Assembly (NCBI GenBank): GCA_945910005.1
Contig: OX246746.1
Coordinates: 21,713,095 to 21,777,094 of the forward strand
Direction of reading: 5' to 3'
DNA: 64,000 nt
Source: Isoperla grammatica
Taxonomy: Eukaryota; Arthropoda; Insecta; Plecoptera; Perlodidae
Shown: positions 52,453 to 64,000 of the stretch, one piece after another
Numbering within the stretch: the first letter of the stretch is position 1
Layout: every line of letters begins with the position of its first letter
Program-made: the position numbers and the translations under genes
The notes under the pieces: model-generated
What the model was told of the DNA's origin: nothing
The model's database searches: none
What the model saw: the letters and a program-made list of their open reading frames with translations, nothing else

Positions 52453-55400
52453 CTTACACGCTGCTTGATGAGCACCCAAAAGCCGCCAGCTATCACAAAA
52501 TGTCGTCGACTATACACCTTTATATAAACGCAAGCGACCATGACAGTTCTCAGTCTGGTGTCAGTACGGTCCGCTATCCCCCCATGAGCTTGTTTGTTTT
52601 CACTATTCTTTTCTGCACAGCTAGGCTATCTTTTAACATGGGACACCACATTTCAACCTAGAATCTCATTGAGAATGATTACTTTTTCCCCAAAAGATGA
52701 AACAGAAAATACTAATTTAATATAAACTTACAAGGATTAAAATAATTTTAAAATATACCTTACCACAGCTTTCTGTACCATACCAACAAAACATTTATCA
52801 CTTACAAAAACGAAAAACCAGAAACAAACTGTATGGGGTTATTTTAAAATGAGCTTCCATTGCTTTGCCATTGTAACAAGTTGTTCTCTGCCAAAAAAAA
52901 TCGTTTTTATGGCTCTAAAATGTGATCTGTCAAGTTAAAATTCCAATGATTATTATATAATAAAAATAATAAAAAAAATATTATACAATAATAAATTTTT
53001 TCAAGTGTACAAAATCGTTCTGCCTTTAGCACATGTTTTAGGTACAAAATAAGTATGGAACCTTGTAGCCAAATGTTAAGCACCGATACTAAAGAAGTCT
53101 TAACCTTTTCCCCACAACATGCTTTTGTGAGACTGTTTGAATGCTTACCATCAATTTTCCAGCTGAGGTGCACTTATCCACATCTTTTCAAAAACGAGGC
53201 CAAGAAAAATAATATAGAAATAACAGATAGAAAATATAGAAGTCAAAAGTGGTACAAGAGATGAGTGTTTCTACTTAAAGTGCTTTTCATTAGCTCCTGT
53301 TTTGAAGACCCAGCAAAAGGATGGTGAGGATGAGGATGAGTTGGTGCTAAGCTGCAATGATGTGTACATATGGGCCATGGCTAATGGATGTAAGTCAAAG
53401 GCGATGCAAGGAATGAGGCAATGCATAAATAAAACAAAAACATTCTATTGAATAAATAATGAATAAATGAATTTATTTGGGCCATAATCTGAATTTACAA
53501 CATTGGGACTCAGTTTATGTTAGCATAACTCTAAAATTGCCAATGAAGGCTATAATGTCCCATCAAAATATGGTACCAGGTGGATCCAACAATCTCCCGG
53601 TTAACATTGATCAATTGCTCTAGATTAGGCTGCGTGCACAGGCAGCTAACAGCACCGGGCAAAATGATTGATATCGTAACGGAAACTGCATGTACACTTT
53701 TAGAATAAACATAATTACAGCATGATAAAAATTGTTGCAAAGATCACTTCAATGTTTCATATTAACATCAATTTACATGCCTAAATATTTTACATAAATG
53801 TTACAGATACTCCACTATTATAATCCAGTGTAAAATATTATGGCATCCAATATGCTTTACCTTGACTGTAACATCATATCACACAGTTTTCAAATCAGGG
53901 ACTAATTTTGTACAATAGAAACCAACTAACTACAACTGACAGTTCAAAGACTACGGTGTGTTGTTCAAACGGAAATTAACTTATACTTCACCTGGTGCAC
54001 AATGTCAATATGTATCAATAACAATTTAAAATTGGCTACGAATAATATAAAACAATGCAATATGTACGAACTTTTATTTCAAAAGTTACAAAGATCATAT
54101 AGTACTATGTAGATGTACTTGAGGCTATACCATTTCTGTTTCTATCTCATTGGAACTATGGAGAGGTGAAGCTTGCATCGTTGTTGACATGACTTACCAC
54201 AGCAGAACGGCCTTAACTAATACTCTCAAAATATATAGTCAAACAAGTTCTACAGCTGGTAATGTTATTTCATGATAAATTACATTGTGCACCGGGATTT
54301 CTTAATAAATATACATAAGGCGCTTATAAATAAATGAACCTACTTTCCACTGACAGCAATGCAAGGAATGTGTTCGAATCTGCAATGCCTACAATAAGAC
54401 ATGAGTGAAGAAGTCTTCAAACTTTGCCGAATTATTCATCCAGAATTCACGAGTGTTGCTTATGGCTGATAATATCTGTTTATAACAACAACAAACTAAC
54501 ATGGTTTTCTTTCCAATATATTTTAACTTTTAGTGTGCTGAATTGGGGCAGTCCTGGCCAAGTCTAAGGTTTAGTAACTCTTGAACAAGAATATCTCAAA
54601 ACAAGATGATGTTATCATAAAAAAAAAAACTTATTTACTTTCCTAATGTTTGAGAAATTCTGACATTGCAACATTCAACAACTTAACTGGTTTATATCGC
54701 ACAAGAGTTGTGGCTTCGAACTTATACACGCCAATTTTATAAACAGCTCCAAGTTCCACTGGAGATTAAAACTAGATCGGTAGGTGTTCACTCCTACAGC
54801 CAATGCTAGGTTCACACGACGCATTGCATACACTCATGTGTATTGGCCTTGCTAATACGTAGTTAAAATAAGGAATTCGTGAACATGCTGTTTTATGCAT
54901 TTAAAAACCGATAACAATAGTTATAATAACACCAACAATAAATATAACAGTGAAAAGGAAAGAGAGTGTAATGGCCAATGATTTGAGCACATTGAAAACA
55001 CAACAGACAAGGGCTGGCGAGGTTGAAGGTAACATGGATAACTTGGTGCATTGGAATGATTATGGAAATGGGGTACAAAGTTTGAATGACAAGAGATATA
55101 TGAACAGGTGAACACGTGTTGAGGCAGCTCATTCACAATGTGATCAATGATAAGGGTAATTGTTGTGATAATATCCTGAACTACACTGCAATACTTCGTG
55201 TGAACTCTAGTTACTGTGCAAACCACTTTGTTTCCACTATATGTTTCCCAAGTAACTAATACGCATACATGTTTTTATATCTTTTGAGTGAAAATCTTTG
55301 ATAGAGTACTGACCTACCTGCAAAACAATAAAATATTTCTATCAAAAGCTAGATTTAATTCATTTCCCAATGATGTGAACATTACCCAACAATACCCTTT

Positions 55401-55505
55401 TCTGTGGTTTCGACATTCCTATTTGCATATTACTCAGAATGGCTTCTTTGGTTGAAGAGGTTTTCTGTTAGTAAAATATCAAAACAAAAAGATTAGCATA
55501 CACAC
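52453..55505. other. Gene-free stretch
   Basis: AT-rich. A 69-codon open frame at 53055-53264 (QHAFVRLFECLPSIFQ) and ELVLSCNDVYIWAMANG near 53340 look protein-like, but I recognise neither. Nothing else was found. Confidence 0.45.
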
Positions 55506-57879
55506 TAGGGTTGCCCATGGATGTAAAATTGGAAATGCCCGGCAAACAAATTTCAAAGCATTTCCAATGTCAATTAAGAAAAGTCAATATGAAATTTCTG
55601 TCATTTAATAAATTTATCTCCACCTTTTTTGACGACATACACCTTAAAAAAAATGGCTGCACACAGGAATACTTCCCATATGGGAAGATAGGTCAATGAT
55701 AACTCTGCCTATAAGAGGCAACTGAAAGAGACAATGCTAAGGTATATGGCATTGTTGTGCAGCATTAAATAGTGATAATAAAAAAAAACTTTTTTGGTCC
55801 CTTTAGCCACTAGAATCTCGAAAACCAGACCCTATAACTGCTATCTGTCATGTGTATTGTTAATGTGAACCACTCTAGGCCGACATGCACTGCTCAAAGG
55901 TTGAGTAACCCTTGTTTGACGATTTTACTACAGGCCCTCCAATTTAATTTACTTTGTTTACAGAACAAAAATTAATAGTAAATGGACAAATCAGACATTG
56001 ATTAGAGAAATGTATCAATGCTCACAAGGACCAACTGCTCAGTTTCACATTATCTTAAGCATGATAGGACGATCAATTGAAGCAAGTATTATTATAGGGA
56101 TAATTTAACGACAATAAAGTATATTCAAACTGTATTGTAACAATGAAAACATTTTATTACAATTATGATGAATTTTCCTGGCTATGAATGACAAGTCCAC
56201 AGTTACAAACAAGACGGCATAAATATAACTGTTTAATGCACAAGATGGTATGCAATTTCTTGTTTGTTGGAGTCAGTCTTAAAATTAGGGATGGGCAAAC
56301 ATATCGATATTTCGTTACGATATCGACATGCCGGATTATTTCAATATCGATATATATGTAGTTAACATAGTCGAAAAACTATTAAAAAGTAATGTTTTTC
56401 TTGAGTTTGATTTCAACATTTGAATTTCGCTCACAGAAATATATTCTCGTCGCCCAGCTCACACTTGTGCCTTGCGAGTACCTTTGCACATTTCCCTCAG
56501 CGCCCCCACCCAGCCAAACGACCAAGCAACGACCAATCACGTATGCCATTGTGACCTGCTCTCAAATCATTCTCGATGGTTTGGGACCTACCCACCTCGT
56601 AAGATCAACCAAGCACACGGTACATTTCTTGAAAGCATGCGTGCAAAGCAAACTGCACAAGGTTTGACACAGGATTCGTAGCAGATGGTAAGCGGCAGAG
56701 AAAGACTACTCATGTCTCAACACCATTATTCCATTAGTGACTGATTTCAATAGAGATTGCCATATCTTAGGGTCTTATCAAGATTTAGTTGGTGTTCTAT
56801 GCCAGTCAATAGCCAGTCAGCAGGTAGACCGACAACAAAGATATGGAGGAAAGAATAGAACTTCACGAGTCACAACCTGTTGTCTTGTGAAGGACCGTCC
56901 TTGATCCGCGGTTCCACACAACTTTGGAGAAGCGCGCGGGATTTAGTGCCGACATTGTTTGCGACGATTTGAAAAGCGAAGGTCGACTAGCCCCCTCCTT
57001 TTATGAGAACTCAAGACGTAGAAGGAAAAATCGACAAGCCCGTTCCCAAGAAGTCAAGGTCATCTCTACTGTATGAAAGTGATGAAAACAACGCAAGTCA
57101 TGTTGGAATAGGCCTGCAATCGGTTAGTGCCGAGATAAAGTTCCGATCTCGAGAACTAGAACCTAAAGATAGCTGCCCTGTGGAGTGGTGGAGACAACAT
57201 GAAACATCATTTTCAACATGCCCTAATGGAAAAAAAAGTACCTACGAGTAGTGGGCATGTGTGTGCCATATGAAAGAGTGTTCAGCAAGGCAACCACATC
57301 TTGAACAAGGGACAAACAAGGCTAACATGGGACCATCTTGAGGACTTGGATGTTTATGCAAGCTTATTATAAGTTGTGGTAAATGCATATTTTATTTACA
57401 TATTTTATAGTGGCTGTTTGTTTGCCTGTTTCATATGGCACAAGACCAGACTGTACATTCTATTAGATTACGCTTTCAACTCACACCCCCTAAGCGACAC
57501 CCTTCCATCGACACAAGCAGCTGTGCAATAAGAGAAGCTCTCTGGAGGATACCCAAGGTTGTCGTTGGAATTTTATTGTACAAAAACGTCAAAAAGCGTG
57601 GAACTTCTAATGTCTATTTGGAATGGGGCGATCACATGTACAGTCTTCCATGGATCATCTGGAAACGTGGTGTAAAACCCACTTTTCGAAGATGAGAGCT
57701 CGAGAGTAAGAATCATAATGTAGAGGAGGGAACACATTTTAATTGAGGGTGAGCTAGCCATTTATAGCACTGTTGCAGCCAACTACATTAACAAAAACAC
57801 ATTTGTAAATGCAAAACTTTAAAACTGTTGAACATGGAGAAATTACTTAGGCAAACATCGACGTTGATGGGCAACCCTA
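55506..57879 (+). mobile_element. Decayed hAT transposon, 2.4 kb
   Basis: Ends TAGGGTTGCCCAT and ATGGGCAACCCTA. Flanking octamers ATACACAC/CTTTACAC agree at 5 of 8. It contains hAT transposase C-terminal remnants (next entry) in the right position. A second hAT-like left end, TAGGGATGGGCAAACATATC, at 56286 followed by ATCGATAT words, suggests a nested fragment. Confidence 0.7.
57003..57391 (+). pseudogene. hAT transposase C-terminal dimerisation domain, broken
   Basis: Pieces in shifting frames read LEPKDSCPVEWWRQHETSF, then KKYLRVVGMCVPYERVFSKA and NKGQTRLTWDHLEDLDVYA. The WW...ERVFS...R..L order is the hAT dimerisation (Dimer_Tnp_hAT) signature. At least two frameshifts and a stop break it. 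Confidence 0.85.
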
Positions 57880-58444
57880 CTTTACACGCAACAGAAGATG
57901 CACTCATAAAATTTAACACAGAATGAGGTGGCCAGAACTTTATCGTGCTCATACTCGACTCCCAGTTCATCCGACTATGCTCACTTACCAAATATACAAC
58001 GTGTATATATATTATGTATATATATATTACATGGAATACATTTTCATATTGATAAATATTTAAGAAACAAATCTCCAATGGGATTCACACCCAGGATTCT
58101 CATTAGCCAGATGGTTGGACCAACCAACTGATTAGGTAATTCAAAGTTCATCTTTAGCATGCCCCCGATACCACACATACTAGAAGGATTACCCTGAATA
58201 TAAATAGTACCTTCTGCTCAATGAATTAATGAATATTAAAACAATTTCAAATATACATAATAGTGAAATCTTAAAAATTTATCCATTATCTTTGATGCAA
58301 TGGAAAATTTGACTTCACAAATTAAACTACACATTTTGTCTTAATTTGTTTTATGGGTATTTAAAGCCCCCCAATGTCATTCCCACATACTTTCTCTTGT
58401 TTTGCACAACTGTAATATGCTGTTGTCTTTTATTTTAAGTAGAA

Positions 58445-59083
58445 TAGTGCTGTGCAAGTAAAGGATTTTTGAGTTTGAGTTAAGTTCAAGTTCATTTAAG
58501 TATGGTATATTTTTAACTACAATTTTTATCTATTACAAACACAATCTATTATAATCAACTCAATTTTTCTAAAATAGACTGCACAGTGCTGATTAATTCT
58601 CAAAGTAAGCATGGCTTCTATAAATGTAGCACGTTAGCTTTAAAGCTACAAACTGTTAACCGGAATGGGTTGTCGCAATATTAAACAATGGCAAATTAGT
58701 ACACGTGTGGTATGTTAGTAGTAATATCTTGAGAATGCTTAAAGATATTGACAAAAATTTTCTACACGGGATTTGGTTTTGTATCGGCTAAACAACAGAT
58801 ATAAAAACTTTCGAACATTGTAGGCCTAACCATTATGATTGTTATTTCAGTTATTAATTTAATAATTTATAATCAATTTACAAATATAAATTAACAATCA
58901 TAACAATAAGCTATTTTAATTTTCCAAGTTCATTGTTTAGCTGAAAACAAAACTAATTTAAATGTAGGCCTGGCCCTACCCTATTCTGTTTTAACACTTT
59001 AAAAGATTAACTTGATTTGAAAACAAATTTGTATTGAACTCGAACTTTACTCAAATTGAAAATTTCCATTTGCACAGCCCTTA
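58445..59083. mobile_element. hAT-like MITE related to the element at 810-1952
   Basis: Left end TAGTGCTGTGCAAGTA and right end TTGCACAGCCCTTA resemble TAGGGCTGTGCGAGTA at 810. Subterminal GAACTCGAACTT and GAGTTTGAGTTAAG words mirror each other. No clear target duplication. Confidence 0.55.
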
Positions 59084-60963
59084 TGTTAAACATGTTGAAA
59101 AGTAAAAAGTATACCAAAATTAAGACACTGAAAAATGTGGTATTTATTTACATCGGTATTAACAGAGTCAAATATTTGTGGCTATTTAAACAGGGTTTTA
59201 ATCATAGGTCAGCATTATAGCATACCATACCGGTAATGTGATTTAAAATGCAAATTATGTAACAAGTTTGTACCGAAATAGGACTTGCTAAAGTTACCGT
59301 TTTGTTGTCGATTGTTGTGTACACATGACGTTTCCAAAAGTAGACAACTCAAAAGTCATACTGGACTAAAGGTTCAAATGTCAGGACAAACTTTTCCTAA
59401 CAATGGCATCACATTACAATTTGTGGATGCATTTAGTGGGGAAGTCTAGTCAGTTAGATCTGAGGGCCCGCAGCTCCATTTATGTCAAGTTACAATAACA
59501 ATGGCTAAATAGTAAATACTTATTTCCAAACTTATCTAACCACTGGATACATAGGTATGCAAGTAGACAAGAATTGCTTTCGTGTATTAACAATACATCA
59601 AACTATCACAGCACAGTTGAACTTCATTGATTCAAGATCTTGCACTTTGAAATTCCAAACATTGGTAGGTGGTTCTTGTTGAGGTTGAGAAAACCCACAG
59701 CTAAATATATATAAAAATAAAATTACAACATGTACCGAAGTGATGGTGGCCCTGCTTCTCTTGCAACGGTGTACACTTCTTTCCACAGTGGCACATTTAT
59801 CTACGCAAATGGTGTAATCAAACGAAGGTTCCAAGCCATGAAGTTAAACTAATCAATTACTATATACGTTCTTCGCTAGGCCTATATAAGTAAACTGCAT
59901 AAAAGTAAAATACGTAACAAGGAACGTGCTTGTCCTATCTTTGAATGTATCTACAATACCTGGGGACAATTACCTACATACGATTTCACTGCTGTTTTGA
60001 ATGGCCTAATCAAATATTAAAATAACAAACATTAAGCACGATTCTTTCGACATATCATCCAACAAAACAACATGAGCAGGTGACACATATTCTAATAAGC
60101 ACAGAAGTACCTTGCCCTTGCATCATTAACTTACACTTTTAAATGCTAAGGTTTGTGCCCACCAGTTGAAACAAAAACATACTAGTATGAAGACAGCTTT
60201 GCACAAATAATGGAATCCACAATATAAGCACTGTAACATAATAATATAAAATCATAAAAAATAGTAAAGATGGATACTTCTAGCAAAAGCCTAACTCTAT
60301 GCCAGTCAATGTTAATACATGAGGTTCCTTGACCTTTGTTTGCCATCACAGTACTGCAGTATGACTACTCTTTACCATCCTGCATGTATATATGTGGTTA
60401 AATCAATGTGTTTATAACTCACTACCAACTTCTTTAATAAACAAAGAAATACTAAAAAAGGACACTGCAGATGTAATATGGATATTCCAACTCTTGTAAC
60501 CGATGATATGTAGCCACCTCATATCTTCCACAAACATTTCAATATACAATAATTTGATGAATTATGGTGATATTAAACAATTAGGCCTATAATATGCTTT
60601 TATACAGTCAAACTTTGATAGGATGTTTTCAAAGGACTACAGAAATGTAGATCGTAAATGTGAAAAAATAAAAGTTAAAAAATCAGGCCAGCCTATTTTT
60701 TCTGAACTAAGTTTGAACCAAATTCTGCTATTCACAAAGCACTTTAAATTCACCTACACATTACCTAATCTTCCTAAATTTCCTATATTCATTATTCCAT
60801 TTTATGAAGGGTTTTATAAAACTTGAGTGTTTACAAAGTATTTTTCTGTTTCCTTCAAGATACATCAACATCATCCATCACAAAAAAATTCTCATAGTGT
60901 AAACAGGCAACATTTGTTTGCATTTAAATATTAGTTGTATACAATTACTGCAAGCCGAGCGAG
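59084..60963. other. Gene-free AT-rich stretch
   Basis: No gene or repeat recognised. It may be 3' UTR or downstream flank of the RAB11 gene. Confidence 0.45.
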
Positions 60964-61191
60964 CACAGGAGAACTGAGGTCACTTATTCAGCAGATAGAT
61001 GGAGCAAGGCTCAAAGTGTGCTGTGGACAGTTAGTGAGAGATGGGATTACAATGCTATCGGTAGGGCCAGAGAGATGAGTCTTGAAGCAATTAAAATGAA
61101 TATTGCATCGAGAAAACACCCAAATGATGAACGTCCCACTCCTAACCAAGTTAGACTGTATTCAGCAACAGTGTTTCAAAGTAGTTCATAA
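60964..61191 (+). other. Coding-like segment of unknown origin
   Basis: An open frame reads EVTYSADRWSKAQSVLWTV, then ERWDYNAIGRAREMSLEAIK and HPNDERPTPNQVRLYSATV before a TAA at about 61189-61191. Its composition is protein-like (Trp, Arg, balanced polar residues), unlike random AT-rich frames nearby. A TTAG acceptor-like site precedes it near 60935. Family unknown; it could be a 3' exon or a transposon fragment, and it is antisense to the presumed RAB11 3' UTR. Confidence 0.35.
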
Positions 61192-61903
61192 TTCATAACT
61201 AACAGGTTGCAGCTTTAAATTTCACGGTTTTCTTTATACTTCAGTCTGTCTATTGTCATCTTCCTACAAATTCCAAACTACAAATGTCTCAACACAAAAA
61301 TATCTCATAAATTTACCATTCTATTGCTAGAAGTTCGAGCTAGCACATGTTATGCACATGGCAAAAAATTACAGTATCAAAATAAATAATTTAATCTTAA
61401 AATATTGTAGAGAAAATGATTACTATACAAAATGAACCTGCTCTACAGTTGATGCAGACAAATGTACACATTTAGCAATGAGAGCTCTGAAGAATTAGCA
61501 AAGCCACAGCATGTTTGTGGCAGTAATAAATTTAATATCAACGTTGTACAGGGAATTTTGTCAAAACTATCAATTTTGGTGTCATTGGCAAACAGTTATT
61601 TAGCCATTTAACTACTCGTAAACTGGATAGATAAAACAATCATTGTGACAAATTAAAATTTGATCACAAAGTGATAAAGATAACAGAGCATTTTAAGAGG
61701 CCGGCCATTTGATATTGTTATACGTTGTTTTTATACATAACACAAAGAAATACCAGTGGTAGCTTTATCTATGTACTTATTAATTTAATTATTATTACCG
61801 AAACTTTTCCCGTACCGAAAATTCACCGAGTTCTCACTTTTCACAAATCACTCTGGTCACATCTTATGTGTCACTCGATTACGTCCGTACGAAGCAGTGG
61901 GGT

Positions 61904-62037
61904 TTACGGCGTACAGCAGGCCTTCTTGGCACCACTCTCGTCCGTTGGTTCCACGTGAATCGGCTTCATATTCCCGGACGGAGTGTCTTCGTCCGGACTA
62001 TCAGGGATCTGCTTCTGAGACACGATGCGGTAAATCT
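61904..62037 (-). CDS. RAB11A: RAB11-type GTPase, last coding exon (hypervariable tail)
   Basis: Acceptor TTTGTAG, then AG + ATT TAC gives (E)IYRIVSQKQI, the exact helix that precedes the tail of Rab11 proteins. It continues DSPDEDTPSGNMKPIHVEP and ends KKACCTP with TAA at 61904-61906. The paired cysteines near the end are the geranylgeranylation site (CCxx). The split Glu codon implies an upstream exon ending in G, as expected for an ILTE end. The GTPase domain is not in the window between here and 64000. Rab11 directs recycling-endosome traffic. Paralogue A or B is not distinguishable from this exon. Confidence 0.9.
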
Positions 62038-63678
62038 CTACAAACACATCACACAAAAGAGTTATTAAGAAGTGAAGCATTAAGAAAATATCAAATAAAG
62101 AAATAGAAGCCTGCATTTTAAATGACATACACTGTGACAGCTGTATCAGGCCTACAGTCTGGCATGCCAAATTAAAAAAACAAATATTGGATCAATTGCA
62201 GAAATAATAGGAAGAACTCTCAAGAACCTCAAAAATTCAGTACAAAATCTTTAAAAAAATCACAGTTGTCTACTTGAGGATATGCAAAACCCTTATGATC
62301 AAACGACAAACCATATGTATGCATACAATGGGAGAAAAAATGAAGTATCAACACTGAATGTATAGATAATATACTTGAAGACCAGTTTTATTTTTAGAAC
62401 AAGCCATACTTTATTTAACTTTTTTTCTTAAAAAAAGTACAGTTTGAAAAGGAATACCTGGGGAAAAATACAATCCAAAAATTTCAACACTAAAATAGAA
62501 CATAATGTTATGCTTATTGTTTCTAGCAGAGAAGTTATTTTCGAAAAAGAACTGCTGCACTAGCCTACAATATTTAAGACATTTGAACCTTGCAGAAGAG
62601 TCGGTCGCTTCCTCATACCTATATGCAGCGACAGTTTGCTTGGAGGAGCCATATTGCAGCCTGCCATTCTGAGGGAATTGTGTTATTCAGGGGGGGGGGG
62701 GGGGGGATCAATGACAATACTGTATTTGAAAATTCGATGTCAGTTAGATGCTTGGCAAGAAAATATTCCTAATTCACAACAAAGATGCAATGATTTCAAT
62801 GTGCTTTACTTTGACGTGTTGCTCTAGGGTGAAAATCATGTACATGCTAAACTCCTTAAAAAAATAATTGTTGTGCAGCTAGCCCAAAATATAAGATTTA
62901 GTTGATGTTTCCTTCTTTCTCTTTGCAGTAGGAACATTTTCACACTTACGTAGTAATTATTAGTCATGGATGGTAAATACATGCAACTTTTTAATGTTTT
63001 GCTTGAATAACCCTATAATACTCCCCCCCCCCCCCCCCCACACACAGGTATTTCCTACTACTATCCTATCATGCATTAGGGCTATCAAACAAGTATTATG
63101 ATGAAGTGTTAATGATTCAATATCCACTGATAAAATAAGAACTAATTTACCCCCCCCCCCCCCCCCCCCACAACCACCACACTCCCCCCAATCGGTGGTT
63201 TTGGGCCAAAAGTGGATCGCCTGTGGCCGTCCAGGTTATAATGGAATTAAGAAATGTTTAAAAATTGAGATAAAAATACTTATTTTTACATACAAGTATT
63301 ATGATGTATTGCGACTTTAGAGCACAATATAGCATACATATTTTTAAGTTCCTGGTTCACTGATCTGTTGCTTTCCCAAACACTACTAAAAGTAAAGTAA
63401 AAGTAAATTAAGTCCGATTGATCATTCATTACAAATGGAAATATCAACTTTGTTTTCAAAAAATGTTTTAAAAAATTGCAAAAAATATAGTTCGATGGTT
63501 TGAACAGTCAGATTGAGTTAAAAAAGAAACATCCAGAGAAATAGCCAAGTACAATCTATTTCTGGAAGTTTTGGCCTCAACATCAGAAACCTTGCACAGC
63601 ATCATATTGGTCATTTCGGCAGCACATACGTTAATGAGGAATCATTTCCCATGTTGACAATTATTAAGAATAAATACA
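62038..63678. other. RAB11 intron or gene-free stretch with homopolymers
   Basis: No exon recognised. G tract at about 62692-62707; C tracts at about 63023-63039 and 63151-63169. Confidence 0.5.
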
Positions 63679-64000
63679 CATCATCCCCATACTGAAAAAG
63701 GACAAAGATGGTAGCAAGGTTGATAGCTACAGACCAATATCTCTCACCTGTATGGCAGCTAAAGTCATGGAGCATATGGTAAACTTTAGATTAAAGAGCT
63801 ATCTCGAATCTAACAAACTCCTAACACCACATCAGGCCGGCTTTCGGAACAACCGAAGTACAGTTGATCAGATTGCGTATCTTATGCAAGATGCTAAGGA
63901 AGGGTTCCACAAACAACTATCAACTATAGCAGTTATGGTAGACTTTAAAGCAGCATTTGACAAAGTATGGAGAGGCAGACTACTACAAAAAATGTATAGC
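63679..64000 (+). pseudogene. LINE reverse transcriptase fragment, cut by the window edge
   Basis: An open frame reads HIIPILKKDKDG, SYRPISLTCMAAKVMEHMV, LTPHQAGFRNNRSTVDQIA and MVDFKAAFDKVWRGRL: fingers and palm motifs of a Jockey/I-group reverse transcriptase, including the first catalytic Asp (VDFKAAFD). It continues beyond 64000, so intactness is unknown. It may be the same lineage as the truncated copies at 3971 and 12616, which start at or after the YADD box. Confidence 0.9.

Noticed and set aside
57435..57695. 86-codon open frame inside the decayed hAT
   Set aside because: It lies downstream of the transposase end and has no recognised domain.
62692..63169. G and C homopolymer tracts as possible regulatory sites
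   Set aside because: Simple homopolymers with no further context; likely replication slippage.

Overview
Eukaryotic, AT-rich, intron-rich genomic DNA from an animal. The window reads as a marine invertebrate (echinoderm, hemichordate or lophotrochozoan). That is inferred from invertebrate-like orthologues, the transposon mix and abundant TAGGCCTA words, and no species can be named. There are no operons, CRISPR arrays, rRNA or tRNA genes that I can support.

Four host genes are supported, all on the minus strand. (1) PA2G4/EBP1, 7 coding exons at 216-17604, 403 aa, apparently complete. (2) A multi-pass membrane protein of unknown family, 5 coding exons at 20371-29236, 296 aa, apparently complete. 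(3) CREG, a secreted/lysosomal glycoprotein, 4 coding exons at 40763-50288, 235 aa, apparently complete. (4) The last coding exon of a RAB11-type small GTPase at 61904-62037; its other exons were not found in the window. Every internal intron boundary I assigned is GT/AG, and each of the three complete models sums to a multiple of three.

Most of the remaining sequence is mobile DNA, much of it nested in introns. PA2G4 introns hold several hAT elements with 8-bp target duplications, a pogo/Tigger-like MITE, a 3.8-kb element with ~0.62-kb inverted arms carrying paired nuclear-receptor DR1 words, and two 5'-truncated I-like LINE pieces with 10- and 12-bp target duplications, one of them split by a later hAT insertion. 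The membrane-protein gene holds a hAT element with a broken TTF-type zinc-finger transposase start and long AC and AGT microsatellites. Between the membrane-protein gene and CREG lie a five-unit palindrome array, two Penelope-like GIY-YIG remnants (one with inverted terminal arms and a 13-bp target duplication) and a very young, internally deleted Ty3/gypsy LTR element. CREG introns hold several inverted-repeat elements. The right third (50.3-63.7 kb) has few genes: a decayed hAT transposase, hairpins, the RAB11 exon and long stretches with nothing I recognise. A LINE reverse transcriptase runs off the right edge.

The genes show no sign of a shared pathway. The strongest points of interest are the DR1-bearing inverted arms, the motif-saturated ends of unrelated hAT families, the identical-LTR gypsy deletion derivative, the inverted-arm Penelope element, the palindrome array and the unidentified membrane protein.
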